From Basidiobolus meristosporus CBS 931.73 (taxonomy: Eukaryota > Basidiobolomycota > Basidiobolomycetes > Basidiobolales > Basidiobolaceae): a stretch of 27,409 nucleotides of DNA. Shown here piece by piece: positions 17,022 to 27,409 of this stretch. The DNA lies in assembly GCA_002104905.1 (NCBI GenBank), contig MCFE01000904.1, positions 1 through 27,409 of the forward strand, in the 5' to 3' direction. The stretch's first letter is position 1, and the number at the start of each line of letters is the position of its first letter. The notes below the pieces were generated by a model. That model searched no databases. It saw nothing but the letters and a program-made list of their open reading frames with translations, and was not told the origin of the DNA. The position numbers were made by a program, and so were the translations under genes.

Positions 17022-18896
17022 ATTGTGAGTACTTCACCGTTGAATCGAATATTAAAGAAGATTGTGTAGAGCCATAAGGGGATATGCAGAGTTACTAAGA
17101 TAATGAAGGGGAATAATATACAACTTTATCGTGTGTATGACTTGTTATAGTGTGTGTGGCTTGGGTTTCGATACGTAAACAAATGGCATAGTTGCTTTGA
17201 TTGAATGCATGCATATAATCGTAGAGTGAAATAACTCATTGAAATCTCTATAGTCTTACCGTTGGGCATATAACTGATAGTGGTGGTGAAAGATGATGCC
17301 GTGATGCCCGTTGATGCCCGTTGATGCCCGTTGATGCCCCGTTGATGCCCCGTTGATTTGATGCCCCGTTGATGCCCCGTTGATGCCCCGTTGATGCCCC
17401 GTTGATGCCCCGTTGATGCCCCGTTGATGCCCCGTTGATGCCCCGTTGATGCCCCGTTGATGCCCCGTTGATGCCCCGTTGATGCCCCGTTGATGCGTAG
17501 ATAAGCCTTTCATACGAGGATTCTGATTCAAAATCGTCTGCCTCAAAACACGGATTTTGACCAGGACAAGATCTTGTGACCATCTGAGCTTTGTGGAGTG
17601 TATCTAACCATGACGGCTATGGTAGATAAATACACTCATGATGAAGTATCTATCACATCAAGCTACTAGTCAAGTTATTACTTACACTCTGATCACTGAC
17701 TGACACTTACACCATCATATCTCTGGTGTATAGAAGACCATAAGGTTCATTGTAGTCATTCTCAGCAGAAATACTCACTTACTGCTATTCCCAACTCTTC
17801 CTTCACAGGTATGGCTGAAGTCTCAATATACTGAGAGATTGGCAGGCTTTGTACAGTACTCCAGCAGTCTTTCGGAGATGCTTTCACTATTCAGCTCACT
17901 ACAGCACACTAAGCCTAAACATGACATCAGCCAAGCAACAAGCATTATTTCTTGGTACTCATAGTAAATTCCAACACATGACTTGCTTTGTATTCCCACT
18001 TCAGGTAGCTATAGGATATACATAAGACTCTGCTTCATACAGTATGTTGGTGCTATGTTGACTATTGCTAAGTGAATATATGCTCTACTGGTAAAATATA
18101 AAGTCGGTAAACTTATTCCTGTCCGCACAATAGATACCTTTGTAGCCTAAAGCATGTTGGTGGACTTTGTGGTATATGTTTTCTACAATGTCCTAATATT
18201 TGAACACGCTTGCTACAACTCATTGGAGATATTCACAAATGAGACTATACAACTAAAAATGATCACTTAATAAATGGACGTTGTTTGATAAGAATCCTTC
18301 AATACTTGAACCAGCTTATACGAATATCAAACGAACTATATGCACTACAAGGGAATATATTATACAAGTACAGAAGTACAATAATCGTTATATTTCGTAT
18401 ACCACCGTTCAGCTGAGCTATACACTGACTCCATATATACTTCAGGGCGTGCTGTGGCATGAGTAACCGGCTAGGAATAAATACTGGAGTTAGATGTAAC
18501 TAGATAGGTTTATCAAGCTCCATCATCATTCCATTCCTGAAGACACCGACTCTGATGGCAGCAACGGAAGGAGATTAGGACGCTACGTTTCTGGGGCACA
18601 TTGGGACATGGAGATGGCTGCAACTGGAGTCAAAATATGGTCCACACAATCAATAGCGGTATCCTCAATATGTGGCTAATATGTACAATCCGCTCAACTC
18701 CTTCATTCAGATTCAAAATGCACTAGCACTTCTTCATCACCATTACTCTCTTAATCGCTTCGTGTGCAGTGGCGATTCCTGTGCAGCCAGAAGTGACCAA
18801 TATAGCAAGTGCTTCCATCTCCATCCGGGACCCACAAAGCGGCAAAATGATATCACAATTTCAATCCACAAAAGACGAGGATACTCGCGCCATTCT
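17022..18896. repeat. 1.88-kb tandem duplication, copy 2 (1875 bp)
   Basis: It repeats 15137-17021 without an obvious difference outside the minisatellite and continues into the full-length type 2 pseudogene at 18718. The ORF-sized stretch at 18281-18466 encodes the same residues as 16406-16591. The gene-free spacer here is about 17500-18717. Confidence 0.9.
17295..17491. repeat. 11-bp minisatellite, about 19 units, rearranged 5' end
   Basis: There are fourteen 11-bp units, three consecutive 10-bp variants (17303-17332), one 8-bp and one 5-bp degenerate unit. All irregular units lie in the first third, while the 3' part is homogeneous. Confidence 0.95.
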
Positions 18897-19077
18897 TGAC
18901 GACATATTCGGCCAAATGTCAGGCGGTGGGTTGACAAATGAACAAGTGAAGACACTGACTCTGAAGAGGCCGAGCTTTGGGGTAGATATGGTGGCTATGG
19001 AATACAGGGGAGTAGATACTGGGGACGAGGACGTTACGGTCGTTATGGTGCTTACGGATTCAATTGAAGTGTTTCTT
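18718..19077 (+). pseudogene. Type 2 gene with early stop and frameshift
   Basis: It has the same ATG-CAC-TAG start as 16843 (stop at 18724-18726). Past the tandem duplication end it continues through DDIFGQMSGGG, then lacks 13 nt between two CAAGT repeats (junction at 18943-18947), which shifts the frame. In the shifted frame the Gly/Tyr domain reads to R-Y-G-A-Y-G-F-N and a TGA at 19075-19077, losing the second half of the domain and the C-D-W-G-C end. A frame from GTG/ATG-like codons near 18769 is open to 19170 but out of register with the family after 18947. Dead. Confidence 0.85.
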
Positions 19078-19231
19078 TTTCGCAGCATTTTTACCAGCCG
19101 CGTTAGTGGAAACACACATACTTACTTCATCAGTATGCTTGTCCCTATCTTACTAACAACAGTATACTAGAGCTAGCACAAAGCTTCCTAATGCTTGTAA
19201 CATAGATTCGACTGGAACCCATCAATTCTGC

Positions 19232-19277
19232 GAAGTGTCCTAGATGCAATGTCTATTAACCTGGTTTAGTATATAAA
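19232..19277 (+). promoter_or_regulatory. Decayed type 1 promoter
   Basis: The GAAGCTTC element is mutated to GAAGTGTC (19232-19239). TATATAAA (19270-19277) is present but only 28 nt before the ATG at 19298, 19 nt closer than normal, probably too close for a usual start site upstream of the ATG. Confidence 0.5.
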
Positions 19278-19297
19278 TCGAGTGTTCAACATTCACA

Positions 19298-19690
19298 ATG
19301 TACAAACAACTTACCGCAGCTTGTGCTCTACTAATGGTCGCCAGTGCCTTTGGAAGTCCCGTGGATGCGTCAAGCACAAATCTCCGATAGAAACCCACAA
19401 AGCGGCCTAGTGGTGAAGAAGTTCTCGTCCAACAGGGAAGAGGAAGCGCAGAATACTCGACACTACATCGATGTTATTCTCAGCCAGATGTCAAGGAATA
19501 CGCTCGATCAGACTCTCTGGAGCAATCAAGGAGTCGAGGAAGAGCAGGGTAATCCAGAAGAGGCCCAGCTAGGGGGGAGATACGGCGGAGGAGCAGATAC
19601 TGGGGACGAGAAGGTTATGGAGGGCGTTGGGGATATGGGCGTTACGGGGGATACGGAGGATGCAATATACTCCATTCAACTTCATCATGA
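19298..19690 (+). pseudogene. Frameshifted, truncated type 1 gene nearest the telomere
   Basis: The type 1 signal peptide is followed by the same 17-nt deletion as at 1250, giving a TAG at 19388-19390. It also shares the in-frame 12-nt loss before the acidic stretch. Further losses remove about half of the Gly/Tyr domain. In the family frame the 3' part reads R-Y-W-G-R-E-G-Y-G-G-R-W and ends G-G-C-N plus seven unrelated residues at a TGA (19688-19690), so the final D-W-G-C is gone. AATAAA follows at 19702-19707. Clearly non-functional. Confidence 0.85.
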
Positions 19691-19799
19691 ATATTCTTGA
19701 CAATAAAACCGATGAGTACGCATATTCGAGGCTTGCATTCCCTCTTATAAAACAACTGGCCTATGCCCATGAATAGATTTTTGCTACTTGGAGTGCAAT

Positions 19800-19990
19800 C
19801 TAACGCAATAGTGTGCGTGGCTTGGGCCTCTAAACGTAATTTAATGCCGTAGTGATTCTTTCTTCTTATCTGAATGAATGCATGCAGAGGTATATGAGTA
19901 AAGAGTAACAATGAGCTGGAACGAATTGTTCTTTCTACTTTTGACAAAATCACACGCCAACTCTTATAGCCGTATGAAGCAACCTTCAAT
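19800..19990. repeat. Diverged copy of spacer block X
   Basis: GTGTGCGTGGCTTGGGCCTC, ACGTAATTTAATG, GAATGAATGCATGCA and GAGTAACAATGAGC match the order of block X at 4020-4130, at clearly lower identity. This is the last recognisable piece of the cluster before the telomere side. Confidence 0.5.
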
Positions 19991-20044
19991 TAGGCACTTT
20001 ATCTGTTTTCTTATGCTACTCTATATAGATTACTATGGATAGCA

Positions 20045-20187
20045 TATATATAAACTTTATTCTTTGGTATTGCACATCCACAATGTGGTCATATGGGCAA
20101 GGAGCTTTTATCCTTCATATTTATATATGTTATTCTTATTGTATATATTATTGTTACCATCCTTGGAGTGTATCTATGCATGGTTGA
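20045..20187 (+). other. TATA box plus short 34-codon frame, possible cluster relic
   Basis: TATATATAAA (20045-20054) lies 38 nt before an ATG (20083) in a CATCCACAATG context resembling the family's ATTCACAATG. The TTTATTCTTTGGT segment just upstream of the ATG also precedes the relic at 8640. The frame encodes 34 residues rich in Tyr and Cys and stops at 20185-20187. It shows no family motif after the start, so it may be only a leftover promoter. Confidence 0.25.
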
Positions 20188-23100
20188 TCGATAGTTTTGA
20201 TGGTCAGAGTATACAAGTATTGTAGTTGTGCATAATGCCTCATTTTTTTTGCTCCATCGTATTAATCTGTTACTATTGTGCTAGCCGTCAACTTGCTGAT
20301 ACTTTTAGCCATCAATCAGCAACTCCTGTTCAAATCAGTCATGTCTACTGATGCATTGGGGCTCCAGATTATATTAAAAAAATTTGCCCCTTTAAAGACT
20401 TAGGTACCATGAAATCATCTAGTTCCGCTTTCAAAACTTTGCATAGGTAGTGTGCTACAGAAATATAGATTAATGCTTCTTTTAAAGCAGCAAAGGTATT
20501 GATTAGTCCTCCCCAAAGTCTCTGTGTAGATGTTGTAAAGACCAGAGTATTTTTGCTCTTCCTCTATGGCCAGTGAAGGCAGTATAAGTGCTGCTTGTGT
20601 TACATGACTTCCAACTTGCTTGTACCTGTTGATTTTGCTTGTTTTTAAGCCTCCTATATACTTGTGCTATTTTGCAACCCTCTGAGTTGTCAGAGTTGAT
20701 AAATGTTCACTAAAACACATGAGTGAGTACTTCTTCCACCATGAGCAATCTGAAACTTGCAACTCTTCTGATAATGTGTTGGTATTTGACTTTTATTCCA
20801 AGGGTATTTAACTGGCACTCAACTGGTGCTTTCCTTCTTATTTCTATTCAGAGATATTCATGAAAGTTTTGTGCAACTGATTGGCAAATTGATGTGTCTG
20901 TTGTTTGGTCTAGCCTCCTGTTAGTGTCTATTTGACTGGTCTGCTCAATAGCTAGGGCCAGAGATATTGATATTTATTAGCTCCATTAAGCACTGAGCTC
21001 AGTAAACATTACAATGGTATTTTGCTCATCTTTAACTACTTTTCTACTCAGCACAAGTTAGCTACTAGTGAAAGCTTAAAGAACTAAATACAAAAGGACA
21101 AAGGGACTCTATGCTAGCTGACTGTTAAACACAGGGTTACCAAGCCTGTGTGTAGAGACAACAATGATTCCCATTCAGCTTCTAAGCTGTGAATCTGGCA
21201 TATACAGACTGTCTATAAATCAATGTAATTATAACTATGAAGCGTACATAAGTCACTCTAAGTAGGTGGAAATATACATGTTGTCACAGTTCTCAGCTAA
21301 TAGGTTGCACACCAACTTAATCAGTGTATGCAAGGCAGCCACAGTGTAATTGTAGCAAGGCATTTCTTAGTAAAGTCCTGCAAGGTGATGCTATTTCTGG
21401 TAATCACTAGTACTAGATCAGCTGTTGTTGTATCCCTAGACCTGCACAAGTCCCCAACATCAGTTTCCTTGATTATGCAATCTGCTTGTCCTTTAGAAAT
21501 GCCCAAAATGCATTACACTAATCTGAAGCAGTGCTACACTGCAATGCTATGAATGAGTAGGTGATGTATATCTGTTCTGCCTTACTATTGCTGCAATGGA
21601 TGCTACTATGATGCACCCTTGTAAATTTAACCTCATTGAAATCTCAAAGTTGGAATAAATCTGATTTTCTGCTAGTACTCAGTTGGTATTCTGATGGGAT
21701 TTGAAGGTATTCAGCTGTTATTTTTTCTTCAAGTTGTTGGTTGCAATTTTTGTTTGAAGTAGTAAGCAGCTGTTAACCAAACCTGGTATGAATGCCAGTT
21801 GGCCTCTCCTCCTCATACAGAATACATGTGCTGGTCATTCCAACAGGTAGTGCCTGATATATAAAGAGGTGTATATATAGAAAACTTGAATTGAGCCAAC
21901 ATCATGGTGGTATTTTGCTGACCATTTCAAAGTCCTTTCTGTTTGGCAAGAGTGCTATGGTGCATATGTGGGGGACACAGGAGTGGCAGCTGATATTACT
22001 AATTCTAATATTTCTGAGCTTCACATATATATTTGCAATCTACTTTACTGCAGGTAGGTTGTAAACCTAGTATATCACATACTAGGCCACTTTACTGTAT
22101 TCAGCAAACTAACTTCAGCTGGGAGACAATAGGTGTGTATTTGTAGGCATATATATGATCATATATGTAGGGAAGCAGTGGGCCTTCTCTGTTCACTGAT
22201 GCATGGCAAACTGACTCTGCAGTACTTGAGGTCTACTTTTGAGTTGCATAGCTTCAATTGTTGCCTTGGACAAAACCAATGCAACTACATATTTCTATAG
22301 CTAACTTCCTTAGGAGTTGCAAACACAACTTACTGCATCTCCAATTGAATCCTTGCAGCAGACAGATACAATCATTGAGTGCTCAGCACAACTGATGATG
22401 GACTCTTTGGTTCAAGATATTCTGAGGCAACTTATTTAGGCACCAAGAGCTTCTTAAGTACCTCAATACAGTTATATAGCTCTTTGTTTGCTGTGCATAC
22501 TTAGGTGACAGTATTTTTTGTAGCACTCTCAGCTTTAATTCATTAGTTGGCTGACATCTCATCTTTTATACTGTGGGACAAATGGTGCTGATGAGATATT
22601 TAACAGTTATGGATCACTACACAATATGCATAATACTGAGCAGTAAGCTACCATGAACAAGATACAAGTGAGCTCAACAAAGGTGTCCAGGCACACATAG
22701 ATCATATGAAATATAGCTGCAGCTATGAGCTGGTGTGGAGTAATTCTACAACTTACTCAAGCCCTCACCAATTGATTTAACAGTGGCCAAAGAATAAGTT
22801 ATTCCTACATACTTCACCAAAGAAGAACATATTCAATTTCTCATAGCTCATGGTGATGGATATGCACAGTGGTAAATCTTTTCTAGCATGAAATATGTAT
22901 ACTCAGCCAATGCCAATAAAATAACAGACTCTGCAAATCTTTAAATATTTGAAATACAAGATCCTTCCATTGTTGTATAAGATAGTTTTAGCTACCTACA
23001 AACTTTCATAGCTCACCCAAATGCAATATACATATTTGAGGTGTTTGATTTTCCAGCGGTATATACGCCATGAAGTTGCAAATATGCTGTTAAGTTACTG

Positions 23101-24155
23101 AGCCAAGGCCAACCAAAGACCAATGTAAGTTTGATATGCCACTTTGCAGCACATTCCATCACCGCATGACATGAGGGGGCACTCTTTAGTATTTGGGCAT
23201 ATGTGATCATGGTCATAATAACTTGATTCTACGCATTGACTTTGAAGCATATGATGTGATTTATGTGACAACCCTTGTGGCAAAGCTGCTGTTAAGCACA
23301 GCAGAACTCTGACTTAGGTGCTAAAGCCCTAATCTCAGAGATGTAATGGTGAAAGTGTGACTTAATCTCAGCTACTAAGCAGCAAAGTTGGTATGATTTA
23401 CATCAAATCACTTGTTGTAAACTTCCAATTACACTAACATATTCATGTAACATAGTAACCTAGGCTAAAGACTTCAAGCTTTATCAATCTGCATTGATTC
23501 CTTGCCAGGACTAACTTTGAATTCATATACTCAGAGATCAGGATATTTAGAATATGAGAAGCCTCACACTTTGAATACACACTCTCAGGACCTTCCTAGG
23601 CATTCTCTAAAAGTCATCTCCTCAAAAAACGCATAAATATATGAGCAGTATATAATATTCAATGAATTATCAAGGTGAAAGCCACATGATAGGTTTTAAG
23701 AGTTTAGGAAATATTGGAAGTTAGTGGGAGAAGAAGTAGCTTATGTGGTTCTACATGATAAATTATTGAGTGTAATGGAGTATTATATTAGCATATAGAA
23801 AATGTTCAGGAAGGTCCCAAGAATATTTGTGCAAAGCTTGGGGTAGCTTGGTCAATTCTTAGAAATTACATGTGCTGCATACCCAATGTTTGGTGAAGAT
23901 ATTGCTGGTATATTCCAACATGGAGTTTAGTTAGAACTCTCAGTAACTTGTTGATTATGATTCAAGTGGTCAACTATGGTAGAGGTGTAGGTGGAGTTTG
24001 CAACATAATATATGTGTTTTCCCTGCCACTTTGGATATTTCCAAAGAACTCAGAGCATGATTTTAGCTTTGATTGCAAGGTTGACATTTAAACTCTTGGT
24101 TTTGCATAGTCACATTTCTTAAGTAAGCTATCAATGCAGCCATTGGTTCAAGTTG

Positions 24156-24620
24156 TCAAGAAAACTCAGAGTCTATGAGTTGCATATGTACAATTTTGAT
24201 ACAAGGAATGGAAACCTTTGCTTTTTGAATACAACTTGGACTTCTTACTCCCTCTGAAGGATCCTTGCAGATTTCAAAGCTTAAGTGGATTTCAAATATG
24301 GTTACAATGCTAAGTTCTTTGTGGTGCTTGCATATATTGAAGAAAATTCTATGACTTATGTAAGCTTGGATTGAAATAATCAGATCATTACCACTAAGTT
24401 TGCTCTGTGTATTGTGTGTCATGAAGACAACCTGGGTAAAGGAAGCCATGGCAAAGATGTACACAAGTAATGCAACTCTACCTAGCTCTGGGTCAGCTTC
24501 AGACCTGCTAAACAGCATTATAAGCATACCAATGGAGTAATCTTGGGGATAGTCCATAGTATTCCAATACCTTCTTGTAATGTAAAGGGCTTCAATGAAG
24601 GAACAACAAAGTCTGCACAT
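24156..24620 (-). CDS. Unrecognised 154-codon open frame in the CpG-free block
   Basis: It runs from an ATG at 24620-24618 to a stop at 24156-24158 on the minus strand. It is the longest open frame in the block and somewhat longer than expected by chance in such A+T-rich DNA, but not decisively. The middle is hydrophobic (an L-L-V-Y-I-F-A-M-A-S-F stretch), suggesting at most one membrane segment. I recognise no domain and no promoter. CpG loss across it as in the non-coding surroundings argues against recent coding selection. Confidence 0.15.
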   Translation of the reverse strand: MCRLCCSFIEALYITRRYWNTMDYPQDYSIGMLIMLFSRSEADPELGRVALLVYIFAMASFTQVVFMTHNTQSKLSGNDLIISIQAYISHRIFFNICKHHKELSIVTIFEIHLSFEICKDPSEGVRSPSCIQKAKVSIPCIKIVHMQLIDSEFS

Positions 24621-25351
24621 TGACTGTAAGTCTTATGGTAGAATAAGATGGCAGGAACAGCTGAAGGAGCAAATGTACTGCATAGCTGAAGAATGCTTAT
24701 TTTGCACTCACAGCTGTGGCATCTTTCTCAGATGAGCTGATTTAGCTAAGTATTATGCAGGCTTACCAATGAGGCTGAATTTATCAAGTAACTGAAGTGC
24801 TTCAGCCAGATATGTAATAATGTCAAAACACAGAGTGCAGCTTAGACTGATGGAAGATGGTTAGCATCTAAAATTGGGGCATTCCATTTAGCTTTTTTTA
24901 TAGGACTCATAGCAAGGGGTAGAGTGCTAGGTGTCCTTCAAGCTCCTTACAAGATTTTCCTAGTCAAATTAGCTGAATGTGGTTGTATACAATGTACTGT
25001 AACAAAGTAAGCTCTCTCTGACAACTAGGGCTGTCTAAAAGCAAAAGCTTATGAGGAGTGTTACCACAGTCAGAAATAGTACAAAACAAAGCATTTAAGA
25101 AAATTAATAAGAAAAAACTGGAAAATAAATACCATAGTGTCAGCTGAATTCCAAGTTTCTCAAAACTAAAAACCTGCAATGCATCAATTATTTTGCTGTC
25201 AGGCTAACCGGCAGACATATTTTCCAGCAGGAGACTAGGCTAATTAGCATTCACACCAAATTTGGTGATCAGCTAATCACTACTTCTACCAGAAGTTGCA
25301 ATTGAAAATCTGTGAGAGAACACCTACTGAACACCAGCCGAATACCATCAG

Positions 25352-25367
25352 AATATCAGCTGATATT
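25352..25367. repeat. Perfect 16-bp palindrome
   Basis: AATATCAGCTGATATT is its own reverse complement. Half-site-like GCTGATATT recurs at about 21988 and 25549, and AATATCAGC at about 25598. Confidence 0.7.
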
Positions 25368-26135
25368 TTGTTGTCACCTTGAGGAAAATATCTCATTTAT
25401 AAATCTCTGAGGTCAATGAGCTGATTGCCTGCATATTTCACCTGAGAATTGCTTAAAGATGCCTTCCAGTATGCATATGTTGGTGTAACCAAGAAGGCCA
25501 AGCATCAAATATTGGAAGTTGCAAATTTAAGAAATATTGAGCTTTGGCTGATATTATGCTAGTATTTATCAGGTTATAGTTGGTTATTTTCAGTAAAATA
25601 TCAGCCTACTTATCAAGTCTAGAAAAGTACACATTCTCTGGGAGGATTTCATCTATTCAAAGCTGCTATTGCATAAATACTATACTGCCAAGCAATTAAA
25701 TATCTATAGCCATAGTTATACTTGGTTAGGTAACAGCTATGTGGTCTACACCCTTGATGTGTACAAGAAGACTATGATCAGCCTGTGTAATAGGTGCAAC
25801 CTATTTCTCAATATATGGTATACTATGTACAAAATCCTTGGCCAAAAAGCCTTGAGATCACTTTACACCACTTTGTGGGCAAGATTAAAAATGACATATA
25901 AACCCAAAAAATGCAAGCCCAAAGGGTTCAATTATATTGACCCATTAATTTTTGAGCTTGCAAGCTGAGATGTGTTAATAATCAAGACTAGACTCCTACT
26001 GTACATAAAGAATATGCTGCATGATGAGTGAGGTGTGTAATTGAAATTAAAGGCTCTGATGAAAGAAATGATGACTTTTTACTGATAAGCAGATATGGCA
26101 ATATTCACAAATAACCTACAGTTGATTTGTCTTAG

Positions 26136-27210
26136 CGGATAAATAGAACAAGCATTATCATAGTGCACGTTGGAAGTATTGGTGTTTTACTGACACTGCA
26201 ATCCAAAATCAAGCATTATATGGTAACAAGTATGTAAATTAGGTTCGCTTGAAAAACTCCACTAACAATATCTAGTATTATTGCTCGATCCGAGAAATTG
26301 TATTGGAGTAGTGATCTGCAGCCTATGCGTGTTTCAGTTTGCTTAGATTGCTATGCATATCACCAGGGTTCAGGGTGATCGGAAGTAAACCGTATGTTAC
26401 TCCGTTTAATGCAACAGTGGTACTATGCATGGACTTGAGCTTTGCCTTTTCATAGAACCCCAATCAATGAAGCTCAAGATTGAAAACAACAGACGCTGCA
26501 AGTGTTGAAATGAGCTGAAGTAAATGGAAGGTTTTTGGCGAAAAATTGATGATAGTAGGATATAAGAAAATGGGGTTTTGCCGGAGGAAATTTTCATGCA
26601 GGTCTTCCCTGTCGTAAGGAGAAACAGTCTGCCCATCAGACAGTGCTTATATTCATGCTGTATAACGTCATACATTTATGTGTCAGTTATTGATTTACTA
26701 TCATATATTGGGATCGCTGTTAACCTGTGTAAGTCAGACATTGTAGTAACAGAAGTGGTGCCTCAATATCGATTTCCAGGTTATCGCAAGAATTGGTTTT
26801 ATGCAATTACTGCGTATGTGGTAAGGTGACTTTTGGCCTGGATGAATTCCTACAATAGGTGTGTTCTTGTTGCTGGGTTATGATAAGGGGCAATCCCCGT
26901 TATAAGGAGCTAGCTCTGATATGTTATATTATTGCTGTAAAAATCATTAGATGAAAGTCTGACCTGTACTGCAGGCGCATACATATACAAAGCGGAAGCT
27001 TCTGCAAATTGATATCAACAAAAAATTGTTTATTCTTCAGCACTATTGACTAGGCACTCCAATACAATGGAAGGAAATGACACAATAAGCCAGAAGAAAC
27101 TATAAAGCCCCCTTCTTCGCTGGGTGATATACATTGAAATTACTTTGGAGAAATTTGCACTAGTATTGTTGAAACACGTTGGCGTTTTAACCTTTATTAC
27201 ACCACTGCAC
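26136..27210. other. Telomere-adjacent gene-free sequence with ordinary CpG
   Basis: CpG frequency returns to normal at 26136. Short open frames on both strands (26406-26675 minus, 26578-26829 plus) have no recognisable content, and the plus frame starts at TTG. No family copies or repeats are seen here. Confidence 0.5.
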
Positions 27211-27409
27211 TTAGGGTTAGGGTTAGGGTTAGGGTTAGGGTTAGGGTTAGGGTTAGGGTTAGGGTTAGGGTTAGGGTTAGGGTTAGGGTTAGGGTTAGGT
27301 TAGGGTTAGGGTTAGGGTTAGGGTTAGGGTTAGGGTTAGGGTTAGGGTTAGGGTTAGGGTTAGGGTTAGGGTTAGGGTTAGGGTTAGGGTTAGGGTTAGG
27401 GTTAGGGTT
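27211..27409 (+). repeat. Telomere, TTAGGG repeats to the end of the window
   Basis: There are fourteen exact TTAGGG units, one 5-bp TTAGG variant (27295-27299), eighteen more exact units and two bases. The G-rich strand points to the right edge, as at a chromosome's right end. Sequence before the array (ending ACCACTGCAC) is not telomere-like, so the boundary is sharp. Confidence 0.98.

Larger units (their letters stand above)
20428..26135. other. 5.7-kb CpG-free, gene-poor subtelomeric block
   Basis: I counted only eight CpG dinucleotides between 20428 and 26135 (near 21243, 23057, 23066, 23163, 23232, 23630, 25209 and 25339). With roughly 38-40% G+C, about 200 would be expected if bases were independent. 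TpG and CpA are abundant. CpG is ordinary on both sides. No gene with recognisable content is seen apart from a weak antisense frame at 24156-24620. Short motifs such as GAAGTTGCAA and GCTGATATT recur loosely. Confidence 0.8.

Noticed and set aside
21328-21552. Open frames at 21328-21552, 25669-25968 and 26578-26829
   Set aside because: They are short, two of the three start at non-ATG codons, they show no domain or signal peptide, and their length is expected by chance.
20428-26135. The CpG-free block as a transposon
   Set aside because: I saw no long terminal repeats, terminal inverted repeats, transposase or polymerase motifs at or inside its edges, so I describe only its composition.

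Overview
The window is the end of a eukaryotic chromosome. The last 199 bases are uninterrupted TTAGGG-type telomere repeats with the G-rich strand running outward, so the right edge is the chromosome tip. TATA boxes lie 35-51 nt before the start codons, AATAAA poly(A) signals lie 20-75 nt after the stops, and the genes have no introns. This telomere repeat is shared by fungi, animals and several protist lineages, and I cannot place the organism more precisely.

Positions 1-20,400 hold a subtelomeric cluster of one small-protein family. Five copies are intact: two short-form ('type 2', 139 aa; 5442 and 13419) and three long-form ('type 1', 149 aa; 6492, 9191 and 14303). Each encodes a signal peptide, a conserved pro-region, an acidic stretch and a roughly 48-residue cationic Gly/Tyr/Arg/Trp-rich C-terminal domain ending in C-D-W-G-C. 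The layout resembles the precursor of a secreted glycine-rich peptide, either antimicrobial or structural. I cannot name a known family. Around the intact genes lie broken copies: two frameshifted type 1 genes (1250, 19298) sharing one 17-nt deletion, two signal-less chimeras (3152, 11260), a truncated and a frameshifted type 2 copy (16843, 18718), and an older relic (8640).

The cluster grew by nested duplication. A unit of about 7 kb (541-7470) holding type 1, chimera, type 2 and type 1 is repeated at 8375-15236 in the same order. A third, damaged partial unit follows at 15,237-20,000. Within it, a 1.88-kb segment is tandemly duplicated almost perfectly, with its breakpoint inside a type 2 gene. 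An 11-bp minisatellite at one homologous site has grown from about 1 unit to 3, 4 and about 19. Each type 1 gene is followed by a conserved block of about 400 bp, which may preserve a reading frame on the opposite strand.

Positions 20,427-26,135 are very different: about 5.7 kb with only eight CpG dinucleotides and no convincing gene, bounded sharply by sequence with ordinary CpG. This suggests long-standing CpG methylation or another CpG-directed mutation process. About 1 kb of ordinary sequence then leads into the telomere. The left edge (1-280) holds the probable 3' end of an unrelated, unrecognised gene.
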